From Actinophytocola oryzae (lineage in GTDB: Bacteria > Actinomycetota > Actinomycetes > Mycobacteriales > Pseudonocardiaceae): 64,000 bases of DNA. Shown piece by piece: positions 33,693-42,697 of the stretch. The translations under genes were made by a program, and so were the position numbers. The notes beneath the pieces are model-generated. The model made no database searches. It worked only from the letters and a program-made list of their open reading frames with translations, and was not told where the DNA came from. The DNA is taken from positions 1-64,000 of the forward strand of contig NZ_SOCP01000030.1 in the NCBI RefSeq assembly GCF_004364325.1. Direction: 5' to 3'. Numbering within the stretch: position 1 is the first letter of the stretch; each line of letters starts with the position of its first letter.

Positions 33693-35960
33693 TCACCGGC
33701 GCACGGCCAGCACGACGACACCCGCGGGTCCGCAGACGGCCAGTACCGCCCGGTCCGCGCCGGCGGCCATGGCCACGTGGGACAGCGGACCACCGAGGAC
33801 GACCACGAGGTCACCCTGCCCGGTACGCGGGTCCCAGAACCGGACGTTGCCGTCGTAGCTCGCCGACGCGACGAGCGGGCCGCCGGGTGCTGTCGCCGAG
33901 GTCACCGCGCACACCTGGCCCTTGTGGCCGGTCGACGGCTCGCCGGCCTGGGTGCCGGTCGACGGGTCCCACCGGCGCAGGGTCCGGTCGTCGGCGACGC
34001 TCACCAGCAGTGCCGTCCCGTCCGCCGACTGGGTGACCGTCAGGGCGTTGACGTGGTCGTCGTGCCCGGCCAGCTCACCCACCCGCGTACCCGCGACCGG
34101 GTCCCACAGGTACACGACCCGGCCGCTGGCGGCGGCCAGCAGCGTTCGCCCGTCCGGCACCGGCACCGCGGCCACCGCGCACACCGCGTGGGGGTGTTCC
34201 CCGAGTGAGCCTGCCGCCTCGCCGGTCTCCGGGTCCCACAGGTACACGGTCCGGCCACAGGCCACGGCCAGCAGCGTCCGGTCGCCGGCAGGCACGCCCG
34301 TGAGGGCCAGGACGCCGTTCGGATGCGGCCCGACCCGCGCGAGTACCGGCTCGCCACTGGCCGCGGACCACAGGCGCACCTCGCCGTCGTCGTCCCCGGT
34401 CGCCAGCACCGTGCCGAGGCCGGGGATGGTCAGGGTGGCGATGGCCCGGACCCGGCTGCCGTGCCGGAACGACGCCCGCAGCTCCCGACTGCCGTCGCCG
34501 ACGTCCCACAAGTCGACGTCGGCACCGCGGACCATGGCCACCACCAGGTCGCCGTCCAGCGGCACCACCGCCATGAGGTCGCACCGCCCCGACGCGTCGG
34601 CGGAGGACCGCTGGGGCACCGCGGGATCCCACACGCGGGCGGCCCAGCTCGCGGTCGCGACCAGCACGCGGCCGTCGGCGACGGGCAGCGACGTCATGGT
34701 GCGCACGGGCCGGACGTGTGCCAGCACGGGCTCACCCGCCTGCCCACCCGTGACCGGGTCCCACAGCCGCACCAGGCCGTCGGCGTGTGCGCTGACCAGG
34801 ATCGTCCTGCCGTCCGGGAACCGCGAGGTGACCAGGCTGAACACCGGCCCTCCCGAGCCGAGCAGCGGCTCGCCGACCTGCCGTCCCGCCTCCGGATCCC
34901 ACCGCAGGATCGCCCCGTCGTATCCCCCGCTCGCCAGCACGGGACGGCCGGACGGACCGGGCAGCACCGCGAGTGCCCTGGTGACCTCGGTGTGGCCGAC
35001 CAGCGGCTCACGGGCGGCACCCGTCAGGTCCCACAGCCGCACGAGTTCGTCGGTGCCCGCCGCGGCGAGCCAGGACACCCCGTCCGACACGGGGACGGCG
35101 GCGAGCGCACGCACCCACCCCGACGCGATCGGCGGGATCACCTCACGCAGGCTGTCCGGGTCCCACAGCCGCACGGTCCGGTCGGCACCCGAGGAGGCGA
35201 GCAACGTGGTCCCGCCCGGCGCGGGCACGACGGCCAGCGCGAGCACCGGACCGTCGTGGCCGTCACGCATCTGCCCGGTCTGGGTCCCGGTCGTGGGATC
35301 CCACAGCCGGACCGTCCCGTCGTCACCGCCGGTGGCGAGCAGCGAGACGTCACCGGGCAGCGCCGCGAGCGCCCGGACCGAGCCCCGGTGGCCCGCGAAC
35401 GGGTCACCCACCCGGTTGCCGGTGGCCGGGTCGACCATCGTGACCGTGCTCGCGCGGCTCGCCGTGGCGAGCAGCAGCCGACCGTCGGGCAGCGGCACCG
35501 GCGTCATCGCCCACACCGGGTGCTCACCGCTGAGCAGCACGTTGCCCGCCACGGACATGCGCACCCACATCGGCTCGACCCGCCGCGCACCGGCGGGCAT
35601 CGGCGCGCCGAACGCCCGGCACATGACGGCGAGGCTCACGTGGCGCGACTCCACGCCGACGTCGCCGAGGAACGCCTCGATGCACGCCCACGCGGCGAGC
35701 CGCAGCCTCGACGGGTCCTCCGAGATCGGCATGCCCAGCTGTCCACGCACCGAACCGCTGGTCTCCCACGGCAGGAAGTGGCCCGGCACGTGCTCGTCGT
35801 CGAGCACCCCGCCCCTGGCGGCGTGCTCGGTGAGGTAGCGGCGCACGTACGGGTGCGGTGGGACGTCGACACTGCGGGCGGCGAGGCCCGCGAGCACCTC
35901 GGCGACCCTGCGGTGTGCCCGCACGGCGCCGTCCGGCCCCGGCTGGGCGCTAGTCGTCAT
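33693..35960 (-). CDS. WD40 beta-propeller sensor subunit
   Basis: A 755-residue protein. Residues 1-150 contain VPPHPYVRRYLTEHAARGG, a helical segment that in single-chain STAND/WD40 proteins links the NTPase to the propeller. From about residue 160 there are roughly 14 repeats ending in WDP-type motifs (VRLWDPTTGTQ, VRLWDPDSLRE, ILRWDPEAGRQ, VYLWDPETGEA and others), enough for two seven-blade propellers. Start ATG 35960 lies within the end of the caspase/NTPase gene (11-base overlap). The likely role is ligand or phage sensing for that partner (inference). Confidence 0.88.
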   Translation of the reverse strand: MTTSAQPGPDGAVRAHRRVAEVLAGLAARSVDVPPHPYVRRYLTEHAARGGVLDDEHVPGHFLPWETSGSVRGQLGMPISEDPSRLRLAAWACIEAFLGDVGVESRHVSLAVMCRAFGAPMPAGARRVEPMWVRMSVAGNVLLSGEHPVWAMTPVPLPDGRLLLATASRASTVTMVDPATGNRVGDPFAGHRGSVRALAALPGDVSLLATGGDDGTVRLWDPTTGTQTGQMRDGHDGPVLALAVVPAPGGTTLLASSGADRTVRLWDPDSLREVIPPIASGWVRALAAVPVSDGVSWLAAAGTDELVRLWDLTGAAREPLVGHTEVTRALAVLPGPSGRPVLASGGYDGAILRWDPEAGRQVGEPLLGSGGPVFSLVTSRFPDGRTILVSAHADGLVRLWDPVTGGQAGEPVLAHVRPVRTMTSLPVADGRVLVATASWAARVWDPAVPQRSSADASGRCDLMAVVPLDGDLVVAMVRGADVDLWDVGDGSRELRASFRHGSRVRAIATLTIPGLGTVLATGDDDGEVRLWSAASGEPVLARVGPHPNGVLALTGVPAGDRTLLAVACGRTVYLWDPETGEAAGSLGEHPHAVCAVAAVPVPDGRTLLAAASGRVVYLWDPVAGTRVGELAGHDDHVNALTVTQSADGTALLVSVADDRTLRRWDPSTGTQAGEPSTGHKGQVCAVTSATAPGGPLVASASYDGNVRFWDPRTGQGDLVVVLGGPLSHVAMAAGADRAVLAVCGPAGVVVLAVRR

Positions 35961-38034
35961 CGCCGCCTCGCAGGAGCGACCTCGGGTCGTCCCGCAGGAC
36001 CTCGGCGAGCCTCTCGTGCGACGGCCGGTACACGATTCGTTCGTCCTCGACGTCGGCGACCAGATACCCGTTGAGCCGGCTGTTGCGGATGGTCTCGATG
36101 TAGGCGCCGACGTCCCACACATCTTCGAGCAGCGCGACGTCGATGTCCATCACCGCCGCCGACACCGCGGGCCACACGTCCGACCACGGCAGGCCGGAGC
36201 CCAGCGCGAAGGCACTCGCCCGCAGCACCGCGAGCAGCCGCTCGGCCGACAGCCCGGTGTGCTCCGCGACCACGGCGAGGTCGTCGCGCAGCAGCCCGCA
36301 CGTGCCGTCGGCCAGTGTGGCGAGCCAGTCCGGGGCGTCGAGGTCCTGGATCCCCGGCCGGTCACGCAGCCAGGCGGCCGCGATCCGCGCGTCGAGGAAC
36401 GAGGGCGTGACGTGCGCGGCGACCACCGCCGCGGCCCGTGCCGCCGCGTCCGGGTCGCCCCGGTACGGGCTGTCCCCGTCGGCGAGCAGCAGCCGCGTCA
36501 CGTACCCGACGATATCGGTGGTGACACCGGGCTCCTCGTCCACACGCAGCACGACCGGCGCCGCCTCGCCACCGGCGGTGGCGACGTGCCTGAGCAGCTC
36601 CACCAGTGCGGCGGGCGCGCTGTCGTGCCCGGGGGTGGGCCGCTCGCTGCGCACGCCGACGACCAGCCGCACCGCGCGGGCGCCGTCCGGCCGGACCAGC
36701 CGCGCCAGCGGGCCGAGCACCTCGACCACGACGCCGGTCGGGTGGACGGCCTCGTCCAGCCCGTCCACCACGACCGTGACGGGACCGGGACGGGCCAGCA
36801 GGTGCCCGCGCAGCTCGTCGATCGCCGACACGACGTCGGTCGGGGTCGCGCTCGAGTGCCGGTCGCGGTTGTCCAGCGCGGCGAGGATCTCGACCGCGAT
36901 GCGGCCTGCCGCCTTGTTGCGTGCCAGCACGGCCACGTCGACCGCGCCCTCGGCGACGTCGTGCAGCCCCGCCTCGGGCATCGACTCGACGGCGGCAACG
37001 TAACGCTCGTCGTCGCGGAACAGCGGGTCGCTGAGCATGACCACGCTGGAGACCACCGCCGACTTCCCCGTCCCGGTGCCGCCGGTCACCACCAGCACCC
37101 CGGTGCCGTCCCGCAGGAAGCCCGTCAGGCGGGTGAGCGGCTCCCGCCGCCCGGTGAAGTACCAGCCGAGGTCGTCCGCTGACATCCGGCCGCTCGCCCG
37201 GTCGAGCCAGTAGCCTGCCGTCACCGCACCCGGCGGCGCGAGTTGCTCGCGCGCGGGTTCGAGCAGGCGTTCCCAGTGCCGGTAGGCGGGGTTGGGCAGG
37301 CACGGCGTCGGGTCGGACCCGTGGCCGGGCCGAGGCCACACCTGTACCGGGGTCAGCACGTCGCCGTGGTGGCGGGCCGCCGCGGCCAGCTCCGCCGCGA
37401 ACTCGTCGAACGTGAGCAGGTCGCGGTCGATGCCCGCGGCCGTGCGCAGCCGTTCCCGGAACGTGCGCAGAACCCGGGCGAACTCCCCGATGCGCGGGTT
37501 CTGGTCGAACTGCGCGCTCGTGACCACGGCGAGCGTGCGCAGCCTGCGGCGTGACTCGGACAGGTCCTGCACCAGCCCGGACAGCTCGTGGTCCAACGCA
37601 CCCGACCCGCACGAGTCGACGATGACCAGCACGTGCTCCGCCTCGGAGTCCAGCACCGCGGCGACGAGGTCGGACGTGCGCACCGCGGTCGCGAGCATCC
37701 GTTCCTCGTCGGTGTCGGGCACACAGAGGAAGTGCGTGCCCGAGGGCCTGCGGCGGCCGTGCCCGGTGACGTAGAGGACGAGCACGTCGTCGAGGTCCAG
37801 CTCGTGCAGGTCGTGCTCGGCGACGAAGTCGTACACCTCCCGCCGGTTCACGGGCGACAGGTGCCGCCGCTCCTCCTCGGTGAAGGCGCGGTCCCCCAGG
37901 TCCGGGTCGGCCAGCCACTCCGCGACGGCGGCGACCTGGTCGTCGATCGCGGCGAAGAACGTGCCGTTCTCGTAGGCGTAGTCCCGTGCGGCGATCGTGA
38001 CGAGCATGCGGCGTAACCGCTCGTCAGCTGTCAC
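35950..38034 (-). CDS. Caspase-like protease fused to a STAND-type NTPase
   Basis: A 694-residue protein. Residues 1-240 form a C14 caspase-like domain: the first strand LVTIAARDYA, then VLVLYVTGHGRRRPSG with catalytic His92, and VLVIVDSCGSGAL with catalytic Cys142. Residues 290-560 are a P-loop NTPase: Walker A GGTGTGKS (318-325), Walker B TVVVDGLDEA (420-429) and RLVVGVRSER as sensor 1. A helical region follows, ending YRPSHERLAEVLR. The GTG start overlaps the hydrolase stop by four bases. The layout matches bacterial NLR-like proteins; proteolysis after ligand sensing is inferred. Confidence 0.88.
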   Translation of the reverse strand: MTADERLRRMLVTIAARDYAYENGTFFAAIDDQVAAVAEWLADPDLGDRAFTEEERRHLSPVNRREVYDFVAEHDLHELDLDDVLVLYVTGHGRRRPSGTHFLCVPDTDEERMLATAVRTSDLVAAVLDSEAEHVLVIVDSCGSGALDHELSGLVQDLSESRRRLRTLAVVTSAQFDQNPRIGEFARVLRTFRERLRTAAGIDRDLLTFDEFAAELAAAARHHGDVLTPVQVWPRPGHGSDPTPCLPNPAYRHWERLLEPAREQLAPPGAVTAGYWLDRASGRMSADDLGWYFTGRREPLTRLTGFLRDGTGVLVVTGGTGTGKSAVVSSVVMLSDPLFRDDERYVAAVESMPEAGLHDVAEGAVDVAVLARNKAAGRIAVEILAALDNRDRHSSATPTDVVSAIDELRGHLLARPGPVTVVVDGLDEAVHPTGVVVEVLGPLARLVRPDGARAVRLVVGVRSERPTPGHDSAPAALVELLRHVATAGGEAAPVVLRVDEEPGVTTDIVGYVTRLLLADGDSPYRGDPDAAARAAAVVAAHVTPSFLDARIAAAWLRDRPGIQDLDAPDWLATLADGTCGLLRDDLAVVAEHTGLSAERLLAVLRASAFALGSGLPWSDVWPAVSAAVMDIDVALLEDVWDVGAYIETIRNSRLNGYLVADVEDERIVYRPSHERLAEVLRDDPRSLLRGGDDD

Positions 38035-38825
38035 CTCGGCGTCCTGCGGCCGGGCAGGACGGCGTCGGCGACCGAGGGCTGACGCAGGTACCGCACGGCG
38101 GCGTGCGGGTCCAACCAGCCGTTGCTGACCTGGTGGTCGACCACGCCCGCCTGTGCGGGCCCCAGCCCGTGCCCGCCGGTGACCACGTCGAGCAGGTCGT
38201 GGAAGTTGTGCCAGGAACACCCTTCCGGCGGGCTGCCGCCGTCGATCCGCCTGCGGATGGTCGGCCAGGACAGCGGGCTGCCGATCGTGACGAGGCTCGT
38301 GCCCGGCGGCAGCAGACCGCGGGTCAGCGCGTCGAAGACGACCACGCTGCCCAGGGAGTGCGCCACGACGACACCGGGCCGTCCGGCGATCGTGTCGGTG
38401 ACGACGCCCCGGATCTCCTCGGCGAGCGCGGGATGGCTCAGGTAGCGGTAGACCTGACGGACACAGCGCAGCAGGACACCGCCCGCCGAGCGGCCCCAGC
38501 GGCGGTCGACCGCCACGAGAGCCCGGTTGACGAACGAGGGCCACAACGCGGGTGGGCCCAGCTCCTCCGCGCCCACCCCCTCGGTGTCCGGCACGTCCGA
38601 CAGGACCTCCGCGACGAACTCGATCTCCGCCTCGGACGGGACCTGCTCGGCGGAGTCCGGTTCGTCGTCGCCGAGCCTGCCGGAGTGCCCGGAGTACAGG
38701 TGCGCGTAGTAGGCCAGCTCGAACGTCACGTCCGCCCGGCCGAGCGCGCGTCGCCAGCGGTCGGCGAGCCTTCCGGGACTGACGCGATGCTGGCCGATGC
38801 CGTGCACTCCGACCGCGAGAGCCAC
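38031..38825 (-). CDS. Alpha/beta hydrolase (lipase/esterase-like)
   Basis: A 264-residue serine hydrolase. HGIGQ at 8-12 forms the oxyanion strand, and VVVAHSLGSVVVFD carries the nucleophile Ser157. The later TIGSPLSW is typical of lipases. The histidine may be in HGLGPAQA or VVDHQV, with an Asp in LLDVV. No signal peptide, so it acts in the cytosol. First gene of an operon with the caspase/NTPase and WD40 genes (GTGA overlap); GAGGAGG precedes its GTG. It may be a second effector, for example one attacking lipids (inference). Confidence 0.82.
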   Translation of the reverse strand: MALAVGVHGIGQHRVSPGRLADRWRRALGRADVTFELAYYAHLYSGHSGRLGDDEPDSAEQVPSEAEIEFVAEVLSDVPDTEGVGAEELGPPALWPSFVNRALVAVDRRWGRSAGGVLLRCVRQVYRYLSHPALAEEIRGVVTDTIAGRPGVVVAHSLGSVVVFDALTRGLLPPGTSLVTIGSPLSWPTIRRRIDGGSPPEGCSWHNFHDLLDVVTGGHGLGPAQAGVVDHQVSNGWLDPHAAVRYLRQPSVADAVLPGRRTPR

Positions 38826-38887
38826 CGGACCTCCTCAGGGTGTACGACAGCTGGACTCACGAGAGGGTCGCACCGCGCGGACACCCG

Positions 38888-39799
38888 TTACATGCCGCGG
38901 TAGTCCCTCGGGGCGAAGCGGGGGCCGAACCGGGGTTTGCCCGGGCCGCCCGCCTCGATGTAGCGGACCACGCGGTGCCGTTGCGGGGCGTACGGGGCGA
39001 GGACTTCCAGCATCCCCTTGTCGTCGACCTTGCGGCCCAGGAGGGCGTAGCCGACGAGGCCGGGGATGTGGAAGTCGCCGACACTGACCGCGTCGGGATC
39101 GCCCCAGGCCCGCTGCGCGATCTCCGCGGCGGTCCAGAAGCCGATGCCGGGCACCGTGCGCAGCAGGTCCCGGCCCTCGCGGCCACGCAGCCGCGTCGCC
39201 TTCTCCAGCCGGTGGGCCACCTGCGCGGCGGCCACGATCGCCTTGCGCCTGGTCAGGTCGACGCCTGCCCGGTGCCACTCCCAGTCCTTGATCGCCAGGA
39301 CGGCGGCCGGGGTCGGCGGGGCGTACATGCCCTCCGGCGCCGGGCCGGGGGCGCGGGTGCCGAAGCGGCGGCACAGCTCACGCCACGAGCGGTGTGCCTC
39401 GTGGCCGGTGACCTTCTGTTCCAGAACCGAGGCGACCAGCGGGTCCCACACCCTGCCGGTGGATCCGAGGCGCAGTGCGGGCATGCGGCGGCGCAGGTCG
39501 GCGATGAGGGGGTGGTGGGCCTCGAAGCCGGAGTCGTCGTCCTCGGCACCCAGCAGCGCGGGGAGCCCGTCGGTCAGCAGCTGCGCGGCGTCGCCCCAGG
39601 CGGTGGCCCTGACCTCGCCCGCGACGGTGTGCAGGGCGAGGGTGCCGACGCCTGCCCCGGTGTTGGCCACGAGCCAGATCCGGCCGGCGTCGGTGACGCG
39701 GAAGGCCGGGTCGCCGAGGCCACGCCGCAGTGGCGCCAGCACCGAACGCAGGTCCAGTGCGAAGTCCGGTCGCCAGCCGCGCTCGATGGATGCCCGCAC
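38888..39799 (-). CDS. AlkA-type DNA-3-methyladenine glycosylase
   Basis: Base-excision enzyme of the HhH-GPD superfamily, 303 residues. An N-terminal AlkA_N-like beta domain (about 1-90) is followed by VWDPLVASVLEQKVTGHEAHRSW, the helix-hairpin-helix LLRTVPGIGFWTAAEIAQRA (about 212-231) and the catalytic aspartate in SVGDFHIPG (Asp242). It should remove alkylated purines. GTG start. It precedes the hydrolase/caspase operon by 62 bases on the same strand, so read-through is possible. Functionally it pairs with ogt and the oxygenase at 7-8.7 kb. Confidence 0.88.
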   Translation of the reverse strand: MRASIERGWRPDFALDLRSVLAPLRRGLGDPAFRVTDAGRIWLVANTGAGVGTLALHTVAGEVRATAWGDAAQLLTDGLPALLGAEDDDSGFEAHHPLIADLRRRMPALRLGSTGRVWDPLVASVLEQKVTGHEAHRSWRELCRRFGTRAPGPAPEGMYAPPTPAAVLAIKDWEWHRAGVDLTRRKAIVAAAQVAHRLEKATRLRGREGRDLLRTVPGIGFWTAAEIAQRAWGDPDAVSVGDFHIPGLVGYALLGRKVDDKGMLEVLAPYAPQRHRVVRYIEAGGPGKPRFGPRFAPRDYRGM

Positions 39800-40035
39800 G
39801 GGGCAGGACGCTACCCGGTTATGCTGCCTGCCCTGTCACCTGTGGCGCCGGCGAGGCCGCATGGCGGCAGGCCTCGAAGCACGGTGAGCCGGGGGTCCGG
39901 TATCCGTCGCCCGCCCGGGTGGCAGATGATCACTGTGCCCAGGTGTGATTTCCCGGTTCTTCGCTGACGTGGAGCCAATTAAGGAATACCCTGAACCCCG
40001 AACATCGACGACGCGGACTAGGGAGAGGTCGACGC

Positions 40036-40464
40036 ATGGACCCCCGTGAGCGGGCTGACGCCATTCTGGCGCGAGCCCGTGCGCGAGGCGCCTTCGTGGT
40101 GACTCCGGAGAGCGCCGTATCGCCGATGGACTCGGCGAACACGCTACAGATTCCGCGCGCCGTCGTCTCAGCGGCAGACGAACGCGACTCGGAGACGACG
40201 ATGGTCGTGCCCGCCGTACGTCCCGGTGGACCGCAGCCACAGGACGAGTTGCCTGCTATCGCGCAGGAAGCGCTCACCGACGTGGTCGCCGTGCCCCACC
40301 ACGGACCCCGGTCCCGGCAGCGGCGGCTCGAGCAGCACCAGAGCATGCTGGCCGCACAGGCCGCGGCCCGCGCGGCCGCCGAGCCTCACGACCTCGACGG
40401 GCTGGTGCCCACGATGAAGCAGCCGCCTTCTCCCGGTTCGCTTTCCGAGCGCCTGGACGGATGA
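40036..40464 (+). CDS. Conserved hypothetical protein (small, disordered)
   Basis: A 142-residue protein I do not recognise as a named family. It begins MDPRERADAILARARARGAF, has a Pro/Ser/Asp-rich middle and an Ala/Arg-rich helix RRLEQHQSMLAAQAAARAAA, and ends in a likely disordered tail. No cysteines, membrane segment or signal peptide. Codon use is high-GC and an AGGGAGAGG ribosome site precedes the ATG, so it is probably real. It stands alone between the glycosylase (divergent) and the rhamnosyltransferase gene (convergent). Confidence 0.7.
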   Translation: MDPRERADAILARARARGAFVVTPESAVSPMDSANTLQIPRAVVSAADERDSETTMVVPAVRPGGPQPQDELPAIAQEALTDVVAVPHHGPRSRQRRLEQHQSMLAAQAAARAAAEPHDLDGLVPTMKQPPSPGSLSERLDG

Positions 40465-40520
40465 CCTTTCCGGTCTGACCAATAGGCCGGGCCGGCCCGC
40501 GCTCGCGTCGCCCAAATGCA

Positions 40521-40566
40521 ATGAAGGCGTCCTTCGTAACGCTGGGCGTTATGAAGGCGTCCTTCA
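40521..40566. repeat. Second copy of the GAAGGCGTCCTTC repeat
   Basis: Two direct copies of ATGAAGGCGTCCTTC (40521-40535 and 40551-40565) flank an inverted TAACG-CTGGG-CGTTA. The motif is shared with the palindrome at 3207-3253, where the arms are inverted. It occupies the gap between the converging hypothetical gene and wbbL and could serve as a terminator for both. Confidence 0.65.
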
Positions 40567-40600
40567 GTGCATTCCCGCACGGCGCGCGTCCCGCACGGCT

Positions 40601-41461
40601 TCAGGGCTTCTTCTTCGTTTCCGTCTTCAGGCGTAGTGCCAGCCCTGCCTTGATGCCCGCCCTGACCGGCGCCCACGCCAGCCCCTGGTGGCGGTCCGCG
40701 ATGTAGCGGTACGCGCTCTCGTGGTGGGCGGCGAGCATCTTGTCCGACGACCTGGCCGTCGAGTGGCCCTGGATGTGCACCACCTCGGCGGTCGGCACGT
40801 ACACGTTCTGCCAGCCGGCCCTCGCCAGGCGGTCGCCGAGGTCGACGTCCTCGAAGTACATGAAGTACCTCGGGTCGAAGCCGTCCACCGAGTCGAACGC
40901 CGCGCGCCGCATCAGCAGGCACGAGCCCGACAGCCACCCGGCCTCGCGCTCCTCGACCGACGTGTCCGACTGCTTGTACGCCTTGGTCCACGGGTTGTCC
41001 CGCCAGACCGTGCCGACCACCGCGTGGCCGATGCCCTTGCCGAGTGACGGGGTCAGCCTCGCCGACGGGTACACGGTGCCGGACGGTTCCCTGATCAGCG
41101 GGCCGAACGAGCCACCGCGCGGCCAGCGCTCCGCCGCCGCCAGCATGGCGTCCAGCGAGCCGGGTTCGAACTCCAGGTCCGGGTTGGCCACGACGATCCA
41201 GCCGTACTCCTGACCCAGCGTGGCCACGCCCCGGTTGGCCGCCGTGCCGTAGCCCAGGTTGCCGCCCGTGTGCAGCAGGGTCACGTTCGGCCGGGCCGAA
41301 GCCTTCTCGGGGGCGCCGTCCACCGAGCCGTTGTCGGCGAGGACGACGCTGACCTGCCTGGTCGTGGCCTTCTCAAGCGTGTCAAGGCAACGCTCCAGGG
41401 TCTCGCCGGGCGAGTAGGTCACGATGACGACTGCCAGCTCTTGGCCGTATTCCTCAGACAC
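40601..41461 (-). CDS. wbbL: GT2 rhamnosyltransferase (WbbL type)
   Basis: A 286-residue family 2 glycosyltransferase: VVIVTYSPGETLERCLDTL, VVLADNGSVDGAPEKA, VVANPDLEFEP as the DxD-equivalent, and YFMYFEDVDLGDRLARAG as the ED catalytic loop. WbbL adds L-rhamnose to GlcNAc-diphosphodecaprenol to build the peptidoglycan-arabinogalactan linker. The assignment rests on length, motifs and the nearby rmlD/rmlB (in mycobacteria wbbL1 neighbours rmlD). A basic C-terminal helix may bind the membrane. It lies 18 bases downstream of the next glycosyltransferase gene. Confidence 0.8.
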   Translation of the reverse strand: MSEEYGQELAVVIVTYSPGETLERCLDTLEKATTRQVSVVLADNGSVDGAPEKASARPNVTLLHTGGNLGYGTAANRGVATLGQEYGWIVVANPDLEFEPGSLDAMLAAAERWPRGGSFGPLIREPSGTVYPSARLTPSLGKGIGHAVVGTVWRDNPWTKAYKQSDTSVEEREAGWLSGSCLLMRRAAFDSVDGFDPRYFMYFEDVDLGDRLARAGWQNVYVPTAEVVHIQGHSTARSSDKMLAAHHESAYRYIADRHQGLAWAPVRAGIKAGLALRLKTETKKKP

Positions 41462-41479
41462 GCCTACGCATTCTGCCCG

Positions 41480-42628
41480 TCAACGCCTGCGCCGGTGCGC
41501 CCGGTACGCCTTGTCGTACGCCGCGCGGTGACCCTCCGCACTCGTCAGCCACGAGAACTCCTTCGCCCGGCGCTGTGCGGCGGCCGCCAGCGTCGCTCGC
41601 AGTGCCGGGTCGTCGAGTAACTCGGTCAGTGCCGCGGCGATGTCGCCCGCGCCGACGCCGCAGTACGCGACCGCGTCACCGCCGACCTCGGGTAACGCGA
41701 GTCGTCTGGTGGTCAGTACGCAGCCGCCGCACGCCATCGCCTCGAGCACCGGCAGGCCGAAGCCCTCGCCGAGTGACGGGTACGCCACCAGCGTCGAACC
41801 ACCGAGGAAGCCCGCCAGCGTCTCGAACGGGAGGTAGCCGGCACGGATGACACGCAGGCGGTGCGGGACGTCGTCGAGGGCGCGTTCCACCTGGCGGTCC
41901 CAGCCCGGCTGGCCGGCCAGCACCAGCGCGGGCGGGTTCTCCCGCCCCCTGCACGCCGCCGCGAAGCCCCTGATCAGCGCCGGGACGTTCTTGCGTGGTT
42001 CCAGCGCACCGAGGAACGCCACGTACGGGGTGTCCGGGCCGAGGCCGACCAGCCGCCGCGCCGCCGAGACCTCCTCGTGCGTCGGCAGGTGGAACCTGTC
42101 GTTGTCGACGCCGTGCTGGATGATCTCCAGCCGGGACGCGTTCGTGCCCGTGACCCGTGCCAGCTCGGCTGCGGTCGCCGCGGACGGGACCACGCACAGC
42201 GACGCGCGGACGAGCGCCGTGCGCGTCCACGCGCGGAAGAAACGTGCCTTGATCGAGTGGTGCAGCACGGCGTCGGTGAAGAACGTCGCGTCGTGGAGGG
42301 TGACCACCGACGCCGCCGTGTTCGCCAGCGGGGTCGTGTAGTGCGGGGAATGCAGGACGTCCACGCCGAGCCTGCGCACCAGCCTCGGCAGCGTGGTCTG
42401 CTCCCACGTCAGCCGCGCCGTGCGGGTGGCGTTCGAGTCCGCGGTCGCCACCACGCGCGAGTGCGGTGCCAGCCGCCCGTACAGCTCGACGTCGCGGGGC
42501 TGGCACACCACGGTGATCGGCGCGCCGTCCGAGTCGAGGGCGTACACCAGCGAGTCCACGTACCTGCCTACGCCGCCACGATCCGCGGGCACGGCGGTCG
42601 CGTCGATGAGTACGCGGGGTTCAGCCAC
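41480..42628 (-). CDS. GT4-family glycosyltransferase
   Basis: A GT-B enzyme of about 382 residues. The N-domain begins VLIDATAVPADRGGVGRYVDSL; the linker is VVTLHDATFF; the C-domain has YVAFLGALEPRKNVPALIRG and the donor-site motif YPSLGEGFGLPVLEAMACG with the conserved EGFGLPxxE. The donor could be GDP-mannose or a similar nucleotide sugar. Start GTG 42628 (VAEPRVLIDA); GTG 42637 is the alternative. Probably co-transcribed with wbbL. Confidence 0.87.
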   Translation of the reverse strand: MAEPRVLIDATAVPADRGGVGRYVDSLVYALDSDGAPITVVCQPRDVELYGRLAPHSRVVATADSNATRTARLTWEQTTLPRLVRRLGVDVLHSPHYTTPLANTAASVVTLHDATFFTDAVLHHSIKARFFRAWTRTALVRASLCVVPSAATAAELARVTGTNASRLEIIQHGVDNDRFHLPTHEEVSAARRLVGLGPDTPYVAFLGALEPRKNVPALIRGFAAACRGRENPPALVLAGQPGWDRQVERALDDVPHRLRVIRAGYLPFETLAGFLGGSTLVAYPSLGEGFGLPVLEAMACGGCVLTTRRLALPEVGGDAVAYCGVGAGDIAAALTELLDDPALRATLAAAAQRRAKEFSWLTSAEGHRAAYDKAYRAHRRRR

Positions 42629-42697
42629 ATGTAGCACCCTACGACTTCCGTGTCGCGCTCAATCACGACTGGGTGAAAAAGCCACACGACCAGTTGT

